From the NCBI RefSeq assembly GCF_037975245.1, contig NC_092572.1, positions 29,373,989-29,437,988 of the forward strand: a stretch of DNA of 64,000 bases. The letters run 5' to 3'. The stretch is from Apostichopus japonicus. Its lineage: Eukaryota > Echinodermata > Holothuroidea > Aspidochirotida > Stichopodidae. Shown piece after piece: positions 36,901 to 51,900 of the stretch. The notes beneath the pieces are model-generated. The model saw only the letters and a program-made list of their open reading frames with translations. It did no database searches and had not been told where the DNA came from. Position 1 is the stretch's first letter. Each line of letters opens with the position of its first letter. A program made the translations under genes and the position numbers.

Positions 36901-39900
36901 TTCCTAGAGAGTAAACTGGTTCCTTTAGAGCATTTGTGGAATCAGCAGTTATTTTTACGACGCAACCACACATGTGGGAGAAACCAGCAAGGGCCTTTGG
37001 ATTACAACTTACACGTACGTAGGGTGAATTCCGAATCAACATTTTAACTCAAATCTGGAATCTTTTCAATTTAGAAAATCAATTCAGATGGGAAAACTGT
37101 CATTGCTTTGGATGATAGCCCTTCCATACTATGACCCAGTCGGGTATCGAAACGTTCCGATTGCTAAGCTCCATTGCTTCAAATGCCACCGCTTTTATCC
37201 ACTAAGCCACAGCACCGGTATAAAGGGTCACTGACAATGATCTTGTTCACAGTTTTGTGTAACTTATAATCCTTCAGTAAAGATGATTTTAGTAGAATAT
37301 TTAAAGAGTTAGTTCTCAAGTAGCAGTTCCCTAATATAACATTCTGCAAGACATACAGAATATACCACAATAAAAAAAAATTCAGCATGTTCTGCATATA
37401 CTGTCAAGGCAAGGAGGGTCTGACTATGGTTTTTGACTTATCGTATCATTAAACCTTTGCATTCATGGTGGCGTATGTGTGGACGTGTGTGTGTGCGTTT
37501 GTGACGCCCAGCTTGTAAACACGAAACCTCAAGAAGAGTAGGTCAGACCAATGTCGTATTTAGTATAGAAGTACCACGACTACAAGCAGCCTACTGTTTT
37601 TTGTGGAGGTTAAAGGTTATTTAAGGTCACCAGGGGTCAATTTGTGAGAACCTCATCAACAACAAGAAGGGAACGTCGGACCAATTTCATATTTTTCGTG
37701 GAAGTACCACATTGTGTACAAGAAGCCTATTGTTTAATGTGGAGAAAAAAGGTCATTTGGGGTAACATGGGGTCAAATTGTGAAAAACTTGTAAACACAA
37801 CATCTCAAGAAGGGTACCAGACCTCATATGTAGTGTAGTAGAACCACATTTTGTACAAGAAGCCTAGTGTTTTTGGTGGAGGTCAAAGGTAATCTGGGGT
37901 CACCAGGGGTCAAATTGTGAAAACCTATTGAACACTATATCTCCAGAAGGGAAGCATAGGCAGACCTCATATTTAGTGTGTATGAGTATCACACTGAGTA
38001 TGAGAAGCATAAATGCTTTTGTGGAGGTCAAAGGTCATTTGGGGTTATCAGAGGTCAATTTGTAAAAACCTTGTTAACATGATATCTCAATATTGGAAGC
38101 TTGAGCAGATCTCATACTTTGTATGAAGGTGTATAACTTTGAAGTAAAAGAAGCCTTTCGTTTTTGGTGGAGGTCAAAGGTCATTTGTGGACAACCGGTC
38201 AAATCGTGAAAGTCTTGTTAACATGATATTGCAAGAAGGGAACCTTGGACAGATCTCATCGTTTTTAGATGCACCATATCTAATTTAAGAAGCCTATTAT
38301 TGCTTTTAGTGGAGGTCAAGGGTCATTTGTATTCAACAAAAGCCAAACACTTACTTTATTCCCATCTTACCTGTGTCTTTACACTAACACATCTTCCTAA
38401 ACATACAGTAATATCGTAAGGGAAGCTTGGATAGATCGCATATTTGGCATGTAATTGTACCACATTTAGTACAAGAAGCCTTATGTTGTGGGCAGAGGTG
38501 AAACCATGCTTTTCACAATATTTCAACAAGGAAAACTGTAGTGTTTACACGGGTCCAAAAATCGGGAACCGGGTACCCGAGGGCCGTTACCCGTCGGGTA
38601 TCCGGGTACCCGGAAAAATTGTTTACCCTTGTGTATCATGATTTTCAAGAAATTACATATTGGATGCTGTAATAAATGCATTATATTCTCTACTGACAAT
38701 GTTTTCATGTTCAAATACGTAGGTGTAAGATAAGGTATAAAACCCTCCTCAATAATATTTATTTGCTTTTGTTTGCTTTTGTTTCTTTCATTAACTTGTT
38801 AATAAATTAATTATTTAATTATAATTAGCATTACTACTAACATCGCACTGCCGCCGCTGCTTATGCTTGCTCGTGCACGTCTATTGGATCAAACCATATA
38901 AATATCCAATTTAGTTGTTACTACTACTACTATCTATTATGCAGGTCCAGGGTTCGCATTTGCCGCGATGTTGCGCGATTCGCGCAAAGTGATCGCATTT
39001 GGAATAAACGATTAGTAAAAAGCCACTTGTGATTTCTATTTTTTAGTTATCCCGTCTATAATCCATAAAAATCTCGTAAAATTCCTTGTCAGCCTTTCCT
39101 TCTATGAAATAAACGAATAATTATTTCTTCCACATGGTCGCCTAACACCACACTAAGTCAATGAGAAATCTAGCTTAGCCTAACCATCTGTTTATTTGCT
39201 GAAGTTGTGACGCAGTTATAAGACAACCATGGAATACTTTCGTTATATGCTGTTACGTTCGACCACATGGTTGCCTAACACCACACTAAGTCAATGGGGG
39301 TAATCTAGCCTAGCCATCTGTTTATTAGCTGAAATTGTGACGCAGTTATAAGATATCCATGGAAAACTTTCGTTATTGCTGTTATCTTCGACCACATGGT
39401 AGCCTAACAACACACTAACTCAATGGGAAATCTGCCTAACCATCGGTTTGCAATTTTTTTTTTTAAATCACACTTTGAGTAGGATTCGGGTAATAAATTA
39501 GGAACCGGGTAGTATCACGTCGGGCGGGTCCCCGGGTACCCGGATAACCCGTGCAAACACTAGAAAACTGTCATATTTAATATGTTGATGTAATTATCTC
39601 ATTTAGTACAAGAAGCGTTGTTGAGGTCAATGGTCATTTCAGGACAGCCTGTGTTATTGTGAATTTATTGGCTTATCACATCACACTGCTTTTACTGTAT
39701 TACTAAGATCAAGTATGTTGTACACCCTCACTGAACATTAAGTCAGATTCATGAAGAAAACTGCTCATGTTACATCACCGGAACCACAATGCATTTTGCA
39801 TTCTGGTTTGTCTTTGTATCACCCTGAGCCTTGTTCTGTGATGAATTTAAGTTTCTATGATAGAGGGCATGAAATGTTGGCCCGTCCTGCCGGAAAGTTT

Positions 39901-42900
39901 GAGTCTACACTGACTTACGTTGATTGGTGACGTCAGCACAACACATTGGTCAGACTCGATCACATCTCACTCTAAGCTTGGCCTTAAGACAATACAGATG
40001 AATGTGTACAGACTTTGCGTACGGCTGTGAGTAAAAAAATCCCTCAAATAACAAATATCTGAACAACATAGTATGAAGAAGAACTCATTATGGAATTCTG
40101 GACCTTGTAGCTCTCCAAAATATGGCTAACTTGCAACTTCACTGGGAAATTTCCACCTAAGTCACTATTTTACTTTCAGAAATTTTAACTTTCCTTGTTA
40201 CAGTGTTGCTTGCTAATGATAGCATCCCTGCAGCCCCGAAATGAAGTGCCGCGATTACGTAACAGCTGTCGCTCATTGTTCTCCACTGTGCAAATATATT
40301 AGATTAAGTTGTTGCTAGGTTCAAAAGTTCACTAGAATGAAAAATGCCCAAGCTAGGACTGTGAGGATGAAAAAGTTTTCGAGTTTTTTTTTCATATACG
40401 CAATAGACTGCCACTAAAAATCTCCTTGAAGTCAATCTGTTAAGTAGTATAGATCAGTAATCACTTTTGCAACTTATACTGTATGCATTGTTAACAAACA
40501 TACCCTTAATAATGTACACCTACAATACCTTCTTAAACGTTTCACACTGAGCATCAACGTACAAGCACATCAGTAGTATTGAGCTTCTGCAGCATTGCTC
40601 TAGAAGTCATAGGTCAAGTAAATATCAATAAGATTTAGAAAAACTTGCGAGCACACACAGTTCACTTTAGATATGGTTCGTAGATTTTCTTCCTTCCTTA
40701 CAGCAATCTGATCTGTACTGTTTGATGTATATCCCATTAAGATGACCAGAGGTCAATACTTACAATAGCTGCTTGACTCCATATAGTATGCAGATGGTCT
40801 GTGCGAGTAACCAGAATCTTACTCTCTTGTGTGGGGTTCAATACAACTTCAAGTCTCAGACCAGCTGTTGGTTACATCTCAAACGTTGTTACATTTCAGA
40901 AATCTTCTGACCAAGGCTAGTCTAAAATGACAGTTATTGATGTGATAAGTTGGCAAAGAATGACTCATTGGATTGGTTGTTGTTTTCTCTTCCTTAGGCA
41001 TCCATCTTGACCTTCAGCCATCTCAAAGAAGAACTGTCTTCAAAGCTTACCCAAACTGACTGTGGGAATTTAGGCCGCTACTTTTCACTACCACCTGATC
41101 GAGTGCAGACCATTATCACAAGTCCCTTGTACTCCAAGAACTTTCTTCTTGCCCTTGAAGAGAGAGGATACATACACCCTTCAAATGTGAATCAATTAAC
41201 TGATGCACTCACTGAGCTAAAGATCAACCATACTCACTTATTAACAGAGACGTACATGAAGCTGAGAGGTAGGCCCCTAATCAATAGCTCTCTTGTAATG
41301 TTGTATTTTGATTCATCTCTTACAATTCCAAAATTGCACTTAGCCCACGATCAGCCCAATTTGATTTGGGGGGCTGTAACAACTTGCCCGAAAAATATAA
41401 CCAACATTTTTCGTGCCCTCATCACACGTTCAACATGTTAATTTACATATCATATATGCATAAATCGATGATTGCATAGCATGCCAATAACATAAAATCA
41501 TTTATGGTGTTATTGCCCTTCCATATTGGATATAATTATTGGGGAAGTCATTACAATAATAATGATAATAATAACCAGTTTAACCATTGAAAAACACATT
41601 GTAAATAATTTTTCTTGCAGTAGGTGCCCGAAAAATAATCAGCATATTGCCCGAATTTTCACAAACAGTTTTGGTTGGGGGGCTGCAGCCCCCCGCCTCC
41701 TACGCCTATGCCCCCCCTTCCTGTCAGAAAGATTCCACTTTAAGCAATATGTTCATAGCACAGGTGGTGATTAATTCTAGATGTTTAAACCAAACTGTGT
41801 ACAGCAAAACACAGTATAGATATAGAAGCGGGCAAAAATCACCATGGGCCTATGTGTAATATGTATAAATCAGCGTGCATGTATGTCTTTGGATATTTAA
41901 CAACACTGGAAACTTTAACGTAAATGTTTCACCTTAAAAATTTCAGATCAAGAAACTGAATACGATAGATTCCTCGCCGGCCTCTCTGCTCATTTGACAT
42001 TTTCCATAACAGTGAAACTGTGTGATAACTTTGAAGTTACAGATGAGAACAAGAACACAGTTATCTCCAGTCAGAATCCAGGACTCTCCTTCCTGCTGAC
42101 AATTGATGAGATGGGTATCATTAATCCTTCTGATGTCAGCAAATTAGAGGCACCTTTAGAGGAATATCGTCTTCTCCAGGCAGTAGCTAAGGTACACGAA
42201 TACCAGTCCTTGGTACTTTATGACGAAATCAAGCCACAAGATGAAGGTATTGTAAATTCATGTGTATGTTACAAACTTTACACTCAACTGGTACGTTTCA
42301 TGCCAGTTTTAAGGAATATTCCTTACTTAAGACTCCAGAGATCAAACACAGATAAACACACAAATTACACTCACTATCGTAACTAAATTGTGTGGAATAC
42401 TGGATATTTTAGGGATAATGAAGACAGATGTCAAAATATGTTTTGAGGTGAAGCACATTTATGAAAGTCAGTTTCATAAGTGTACTCAAATGACTTCACA
42501 ATTAAACAGTGCTCCTAGTTATGGAGGGGTCCTCAGTGCATCAGTTGTAAATAAATAAAGACACCATCTATAGATTCTTGCCATGTATAAGAGCAATTAT
42601 TGTTCAATGTTTGTCTCTAAATAAAAGAAATTGAAGTTTTGGTTTTTATGATTTTGTAACCTTTGCATTCATGATGGCATATGCGTGTAAGGGTGTGTGT
42701 GTGTTTGTGATGGCCAGATTGTCAATATGATATCTGAAGAAGGGACGGTCAGACCAATTGCATTACACTGAGAACAAGAAAGCCTATTGCTTTGGGAAGT
42801 CAAAGTCATTTTTGGTCACTAGAGGTCAAATTGTGAAAACTTGTAAACACAATATCTCAAGAAGCCTTGGGCCTTGGGCAGAACACATATTTGTTTGAGT

Positions 42901-45900
42901 AGAAGTACCACACTGAGTTCAAGAAGCATATTGTTTTTGGTGGAGGTCTAAAGTCATTTGGAGTCATCACAGGTCAAAATTGTGAAAACTTGTAAACACA
43001 ATCTCAAGAAGGGAAGCTTGGGCAGAACTCATATTTGTTTGAGTAGAAGTACCACACTGTGTTCAAGAAGCATATTGTTTTTGGTGGAGGTCTAAGGTCA
43101 TTTGGAGTCATCACCGGTCAAAATTGTGAAAACCTTGTAAACATGATATCTCAATATTAGAATCTGAGGTAGACCTTTTACTTGGTATGAAGTTGTACAA
43201 CAATGAGTAAAAGAAGCCTATTTAATTTAATTTGGTGGCGGTCAAAGGTCATTTGAAGGCAACAACGCCAAACATTTACTTAACTCCCCTCTTACCTGTC
43301 TCTCTACACTAACGCACCTTCTTAAACATAAGATCGCAAGGGAACCTTGGACAGATCGCATATTTGGTATGTAATTGTGCCACATTGAGTACAAGAAGCC
43401 TAATAATGTGGGTGTAGGACATTGGTCGTTTGCGTTCACCAGAAGTCAATTTGTGAAAACGATGTTTTACACAATATTTCAACAAAGACAGTTTTAATTA
43501 TATTGATGTACTGTATCTATCACACCAAAAATACATTTTCTCCATCAAAAATATATTTTCTCCATCCGTAAAATAATAATAAATCAAAAAAAAAGAAATC
43601 AAATTTAATAAAATACTAGATCAAATATAAGTTTGATCCATCAAAAATATATTTTCTGTATCCAAAAACATTCTTCTTCATCAAGAAAATAAATAAAATT
43701 GATCAAAAATATATTTTCTCCATCAAAAGGAACAGAAATTTACTAACTCACATCAAAAAGAAATTTACTTTGTCAAAACAAAGTTTGCCCCGCATCCCAT
43801 CCTATCAGAAAAAATGACCCCCGGAAATGAATCCTCTAAATATATTGAAGATTTTAATTAATTTATGTTACCAAAGATACAGTGTTATCAGATTGCCCAA
43901 ACTGCAGATATCAAATTGCATTTGCTTTACGTTTTGGTAGATATTCTGTCATGTTCTGTCAAGTTTTGAAACATTTTAACTTGTTTCAATAGAAATTGAA
44001 CTGTGATTTCTGTTTCCTTGTTTTAAAGACAAAGAGAGCTTATTCCTGAAATGCTTACAACAGAAGATGAAGAGTTGGTTTGAAACAATGACTCCTGTCC
44101 CCTGGATGAAGTCTTGTCAATGGAAATCAAATGATCTCTTTATAGCCAGCCGCTTAGTCTTAACAAATTCTGGTTCAAAAATATCTAGCAGAGAAGTTGA
44201 CCGAAAATGTAAGCTGCACTACCGAGGTATCTTTACTGACGAAAGACTAAAAGCAGAGACTCGAATCATTCTGGAAGGACAGCCAGGCTCCGGCAAGACA
44301 ATGCTCTCCTCTCAGTTGGCCTATGACTGGTGTTGTGGAAAGCTTATGGATATCCCCATTGTCATCTATCTGCCCTTGAAAATTGTTGATAACATGACAA
44401 TTATTCAAGCTATCAAGATGTTTTACATTCGTGAAGGCATTCCCATCACAGAAGAGGATATTGAGTCTATGCTTAACAGTGGTAAGAAGAAAGTCTACCT
44501 CATATTGGATGGGTTAGAAGAATACAATGGTGGAACCAAAGATGGAAGTCCCTCAGAGGTCATTAGAGTAATGACAAAGGAGAAACTGTCCAACTGCATT
44601 GTTCTAATCACAGCTAGGACAGACTATGCCAAGCATCTACCTCAAGGTCCAATGTTGAAGATAGGAAGCTTTGGTGAGGATGAGAGGGATGAATACATTG
44701 GAAAGGTCTACTCTGATGATCAAAAAAGGCAAGAAGAAGTAAAGGAATTGATTGATAATGTTCCATTTATTCTTGATCTTTGTAATGTTCCACTACTCTT
44801 TGTGCTGTTAGTACATAACATCGATAGATTAGGAAAGTTACAAGAGGGTCAACTTGACAGGGTTACTCCTTTCGTGAAGGCCATTGTAGACATTCTGTGT
44901 CCTATGCAGGATGAGGAAGACAAACATAGTCATCTGTCTGACCAGAAAACATATATTACATTGGAGGAACTTGCATTTAATGGCCTCTGTAAAGGAAACC
45001 AACAATTGTTTTGGCAGAAAGACTTTGTGGATAGAAGTGTCACTAATAGCAAAGCATGGATAGATTCTGGGATACTTGTTGTTGAGGATGGAACTCCATT
45101 TCATTCCCCTAGTAAAGATCTGCAGACCGACTCAGGCAGTGGAAGTCTCCAGACTGATTCCATCAGTGATGAGTCACTGAATGCTTGTAGTGTTACTTCA
45201 GAGATAAAGAGAGGGGTATCCCTTGAACCTGATCACATGGCATCTGTCAATCAATCGAAGAATAAACCAATATTGGAACCAAAAGAGAAGAAATCAAAGT
45301 CTTTACAGAAAGGAAAAGCTGCCAAACACATCTCTTTACAGGTTAAATTCCTTCATAAGTTAATCCAAGAGTGGTTTGCAGCAAAGTATTTAGCTCTCCT
45401 GTTCTTTGGTCACAAATCAACTGAACACCATGACAAGTATCAATTGTTCGGAGAACACTTGGCTATCATAGACCCAGCTGATCTTCATTATATCTTGCGC
45501 TTCACTTGTCATATCTGCCCTTCCAGCTTTCATTTCATTGCAAGTTTTCTAATGAGAGACTTTAAAACAGAAGATGGTGAGATTCCTGATTACATCATCA
45601 ACTGCATCTGTCTCTGTTTTGCTGAGTATGATGGTTACAAAGGACATAAGGTCAAGGACATTTTCACAGAGATCTGTAGAAGAGAATCGGTCAACTTCAG
45701 CTCTGAAGATAGTCGACTGCTGCTGATGTCAAAGGTTTCTATGCTCACCTCCGCCTCAAGATCACAGGTAAAGTGTCAACACAAATTTCTTAGCTCAAAC
45801 ACACAGCTAACCAAGTTTCAACAACAATATTGTGGTCACACATTTTCAGTACATATAAATGTACAGTGTGCATACAATGACATTCCAAGGAGAACCCACA

Positions 45901-48900
45901 AGAAGCTTAGCAAAGCTTACAAGCGTGGACACGCCCTAGAACAGAAAGTGTATACCATATAGCTAAACTGAATAAATTACATATAAGAACAGTAATCAAA
46001 AACAAAAGAACACTTAAACAAAGCAGAACAGAAACAGCAAAAGCCTATTAAATATAAAAATGCCCCTTGAGCACCCTTCTGAGTAGATATGTGTGCGTTA
46101 TAAAGCACCATTATTATTATTAACATAACATATCTTGTCACAATCTTCTGGATGCACTTTTCAGTTTTGTTTAGAAGGTGTCCGAGGAAGCATATGGGTA
46201 ATGCGTAATGTTAAAAGGAAGGGAATTTTAATCATGGGGAGCAACATAATAAACATTCTGAAGAGATGGCTGAAGTCTAAACAGTGGTATACTTATAAGG
46301 TTAGCAGATCGGGTTAGGTATGAATTAACTTCACTACACATCTTAAAGAAATATCTAAAGGTATCAGGTAATTGGCTATTTAGAAAATTGTAGACCAATA
46401 TGCCACATTGATAACAATTGATATTGTAGATTGATAGAATGTTCAGTTTTGCAAAGAAAGGAAAAGTGTATTGGAGATAACTGGTGTTAAACATATCTCT
46501 CTCTGGTAGGATGAATAGTGGCTGTAAATTAGATGGATAAGTGGATCCCCAAACAATATTACAATAAGATATAAAAGAAAGAATGCCAGTGTTTCAAAGA
46601 GTGACAAGAACTTTCCTAGGTATGGTTGAATGGAGACCATCAATGATTCCAACACTCTCTGATACTTTCTTAGTGACTTAAGTTATGTGATCTTTTTAAG
46701 AAACATGGCTATCAATTAAACTGCCAAGAACTTGCATCACAAGAAATTGGTATTTTGGTATAACAGATTAATTTAATGAATAGATCCATCAATTGGCTTA
46801 TTACCTTGACTGAACAATACTGAAGTAGTCTTCTTAACGTTAAGGGAGAGCCTTTTTACACAAAACCATCTGTGAACCTTTATGAACTCCGTCTGTACAA
46901 TTCAACTAGACAGTTGAAATCATGACTCGAATAAAAAATTTAACGTTATGCTTCATTAGAAAACTATATAATCTTTCAAATATTATTTTTTCCAATATCT
47001 TAGACAAGCATGGAAGGAACTAAAAGAGGTCTGTAATTTATGACAAGTTCCTTGCCTTCACTTTTAAATATTGGGACAATACGTGCAATTTTCATGCATG
47101 CAGGATCAATGCCCTGGTCTAATGATAGATTAAATACATTACATAACGGCATACAGATAGAATTAGCAACATATACTAACAACAACAGCTGAAAATGCAT
47201 CATAACCAGCGGATCTTTTTCAATGACATAAATTGTATTGAATGTCATCACTTGTTACTGTGTTGAAGAATGTATAGTTTTTCACAGGATCTCCTAAATA
47301 GCAATTGTGGGTAACTGATTAAACTTCTGGCACATATCTTTGAGTCTTGGGACCAATATCAGTGAAGAAAGTATTAAAGACATTGTTTATGACACCTGGA
47401 TTTCATATTACGTTACCATCATGTCAAATTTACTCGATATGGTCATCAGAAGACTGACCGTTCTGGATAGTATTTAAAGAGCGCCATGTTTTCTTCACAA
47501 CCTTATTACAATTTTCAAATAAGTCCTGATAATACATTCTTTTGGCACATCTTATACCTGATGTTAACCAATTACGAAAACTTGATAGTCACTCAAATTT
47601 TCGTGAGTACGACGTTTTAGGTACTATTTATAGCAAAATTGCATTGGAATAAGCAAGATTCATGAAATGACTAGCAGTGACATCATAAAGATCCAATAGT
47701 TTACAATTGAAGTCACCCATAATAAAACAACCTTTGTTCGTAGCATTTAGAGCAGCGAATACCTGGCTAGTGAATCAGATCAAATAACATTGTAACCTTG
47801 GGGACAGTAAATTACACTGATAAGGTATTGAATATTCTGGGTTATAATTTTGATAAAAAGTGACTCAAACTTGCCTTCTGCAAGCATAATTAAATTTGAT
47901 CTTACATAATTCGGAGTAATAAACAAAATCAATATATTTTTAACAGATATTGAATGAAGAAATGATAGCATGCATAGCTTAACAATGGAGAAATGTCAAT
48001 CAAGATAATCCGCACTTCTACAGTTTAGTAGAAAATAAAAGAGAAAATACAATCCTTCAACACTTTAATTTAATTACCGTTAAAGTAATAACATTAGTGT
48101 ACAGCATCGCTGTTACTCACCAATCCAATTACGCAACAATTAACAGGGGGGGGGGGGGCTACTGACATCAATATTTGACCATCTTGCTTCCAGACTCCAT
48201 ACATAGATACATATGTCAACGAAAATGGTGAACCTTTCAAACTGTAGGTGCAAACTAATTTGGAATGAGCCCTGCAAACCCATAATATTTGCTCTGCTTA
48301 ATTGTCACTTATCATGTATGGTAAATGAACAGTGCAGTAAATTTACTTCCCCCTGTAGCCTACAGTACATTACACTGTATATACTACTGTACACAGTGGG
48401 ATATTGTACAATCCTTTGTTATATGGTAACACATGTGGCCTGCAATACCTTGAGTTCTTTCATCTTCCACCCTTTCCTCTCACAATTAATGGATGCAAGT
48501 GGGTAAAATCATAATAATAATGCATCAACAGTTACCATAATAAACTTACAACATGCCTCCAAAATACATGGCCCGCATAAAGTGATTCTTAATTTGTGTA
48601 TACAAAGCCTTACAAAAGAAATACCTGTACAAATTCAGTCAAGAGTTATTCATGCCTCCAGTACAGTAATTTCTATGTATCAAAGATAAGCTCTAGACAT
48701 CAAAGAATCACTTAATTAACTCTCAAACTACCTCCAATAAAGTAAAAATTACACCAAAAATGGTCAACAATATATTATATTTCTTCTATTAAATGGTGAA
48801 AACTTCTCTTAAAATATCTTGGTGTTGAGCTAAATCATCTGCAACCTTTGGCAGCTGGCTGGGGGTAGCCGCTTGGCTTGGGCAGAAAGTAGCACCCAAC

Positions 48901-51900
48901 CAAAATGACCCTCGCTGGGCTTATGAATACATACTAAAAACCCAAATTACTTAACAAATTCATAGTATAAATGCTTATTTGAAGTATATACAGTTGAAGA
49001 AAGTAAGAAAAGAGCTTTTGAGTTTTAGTTATACAACTATTAAGAAAAATTAAGAACAAAACTGTGGCCTAGCTTTATGTGGCAAACTAGTAACTGTGGG
49101 AACAGGCTGTTTGAGGACAATAAATTACAAAGCCTTGGGCCTCATTATGCACAACCTCATGAATATGAATTACTTCCACCAGGAGGCAGCCAGAAACAAT
49201 GAATAAAGATGAGGAAACTTAAACTTCAGTACACTACACAATTGGTTGATGAATCTATAAACTCCCACATTTGAAAGAAAGTGATGCCGGAGATTGAATG
49301 ACAGAGATTTTCCGTGACGAAAATGAGGAACAGTAATAATTGTCGTGCTACATCATGTGCCCCTTCAAACCTCTGCTTATATCCTGATATGTGAGATATA
49401 TAAACTGAAGTGTGCATGAATGCTACATTCAATTTTTCCAGTGTCGAGTACAGCATCAATCCCGTGGGATACAGGTGTATATTTCACCAATTTGTGCTAA
49501 AACTTGAGGAAATCTAATATGTTGAGATATTGATGATGTAAGTTTATTTTAAATATGTTACCGAGCTTGAAATGTATCTCTCAATCCAGAGAACAAATTT
49601 GATCTTTAGTGCAAGATTGACCTACCTGTAATGTACTCATTCTGGGGATATCAGACTAAAATATGAATTGATCTACAGTTATTATTTAGTGGCATGTGTG
49701 AATCATTTTCAATACAACATCATCATATGCTTTACCATCTCTTAATTTACAAGATCAGTATATGGTACATGGTACACAGTTCGTCAATGGCATTGAACAA
49801 TGGTTGGCTATTAATCAATCCTTAGTGTTGCTTTAGGATATTGTGATGCATGAGACAACTTAAGCTGATTTTATGGACTACATGGCACATATTACAATTT
49901 TCATATCATTACTAGCAAACAACTTAATCTAAATGTATCTCTTCAGGTTCTAGGTTTATGTTTTCCGCTTGTTATTGTTGGGTACTGATTTCAGGTTGAC
50001 ATACTACAATATCTGTGGATTATTTTCCAGATTCCAATCAAATGTCTGAAGCTTTCAGATGTTGTGGAAAAAATTACAGAGAAAGCCCTGATCTTGAAGG
50101 CTGATGTCTCGCTGGGAGTTTTGAATACTCTGAGGGCTATTGAAGTGAATCGGTGGGACCAGAAGCTGATTGGACAAGATTATGAAGATCTCATTAAATT
50201 CATTATCAACAATGAAAAGGTTGAAGTAGCACGGTGAGAACTAATTCAAAGTTGGCAAACCAAACTAAAGCTTTCGCTCTATGTGATATTGAAAATAAGG
50301 TTATATTGGAATGTGTGATTTATAGAGCTAATAGAAGAACATTCAGCAGAAATATCTCCAAGCATTTGATATCTTTGAACAATGGGGGGCCGTGAAAAAT
50401 GTTTGGCTCTCTCACTGCATCATTACTTTTTCTGACAGTCTGCTACATCGAGAATACCTAGTCATAATTTACTCCACTCCTAGCTTACCTGTCTCCCCAC
50501 AAGCTTAGCTCATTCTCATTCGACCATGTCTAGGGTGAACTGGTAACCTTTTTAGCACTGTACGCCCTCTAGGACCAGTGCTATTGATCAAAGTCAATCC
50601 TTCTCCTTCTTCCACCCATAGTGCCTAGAAGTGTTATCGTGGACAAAACATCATTTGTCTTTTTGATATGCATATTATTAAGTTTAAGTATCATTATATC
50701 AGTATTCTTTGTCTTAAAATTGCCAGTTAAAGCTCTACTCTTAAATGGTAAGTTCTCAACTGCTCTCACTATGATGAGAGCTCATTAAAAATCTAGGTTC
50801 ACTAGTCCCAAAACTAAAAACCTTGTAACAAGCCTACTTAACAGTTATAGTATCTGTAAAATGTACACTAGGTTAATAGGTGCCCCCTTCTTAACATGAG
50901 ACTTCTAGATCAAAGGTCGTTTGAGGTCAGCAATAGTCAAAATATGAAATCTTGTGTATATAGGTGATTCCAAGAGTTTGTATGTATGTATCTTGGGTGG
51001 GTGAGCATGGCTGGTCTCAATTCTCCTTTTACAAAATACAGTACTTAATATATAATTGTAGAAAACTAAGCAAGGCATATGCCCTCTACATTATTCTTTC
51101 TATGTTAATTTCTCTATTTTTATTTATTTTCTTAATAAAATTCTGCACAGTGGGAGATATTTTATCGTACATTTTACTTTTTTTTCTCAGTTTACTATTT
51201 CCAAGGCCACCGGTGGCTGTGAGAGATGAAAGAGATCTGAATAACTTACTATCCCGAAACATTTCAGGTAACATACATTCTATTTCATGAATAAAAAGAG
51301 CTTGGTAACTAGATGTAACAGATATTCCTCTGTATGTGATACAATAATTTAGCCTCATATTTTTTTAACACTGTTTCATTCTAGTCCTGCCTCTGCGTAG
51401 TGGTAAGAAATGTTGCTCTGTCCAGCATGTTGAAAAAAATGTAACTTAAGGCTTTTAGCCCGCAAAATGGTACTTATTGTATCAACAGTTAAGCGAGATA
51501 GATTATGATAATAGCTTGGACCAGCTGAAATCAGAAAACTTCATTTCATACAGTAATATACATATTAACAGTGATAAAAGAAGTGTAAAAACAGCAATTC
51601 AAGAAGGTGTTACATTTGTTTTAGTGTGTGTATGAGTGTAGAGCAGTAAAGTAGATTGAACATGATCAGCTGAGTAAAATAAATTACTACAGTGAAATGG
51701 AATATGCACAGTTAATTAACTGCATTAGTGCTCTATTTGTTTAGGAGGGAGGAAATATCTTAGATTATAAATGTTGTGGTTTTCACTAAGTTGATCGTGA
51801 AGGAATTGATATGATAAGAATTAGTGCCAATATAACCTGTAACTTTGAAATGTTACTTTTATCCTCAAACAGAGAAATGTGGCAACGTATAGAAAAATGT

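Noticed and set aside
37130-37219. tRNA gene
   Set aside because: Boxes A and B are present, but the arms do not pair as a tRNA and the sequence sits in an intron with a SINE-like body.
40008-40035. Alternative first exon for the DED part (ATGAATGTGTAC... then GTGAGT)
   Set aside because: It leaves phase 2, whereas the DED exon at 40998 needs phase 0; the propeller exon fits.
45768-45962. Extension of the NACHT exon to TAA at 45960-45962 as the true end
   Set aside because: A CAGGTAAAG donor at 45768 is in phase with the next exon, and Death and ZU5 exons follow in frame. Kept only as a possible isoform.
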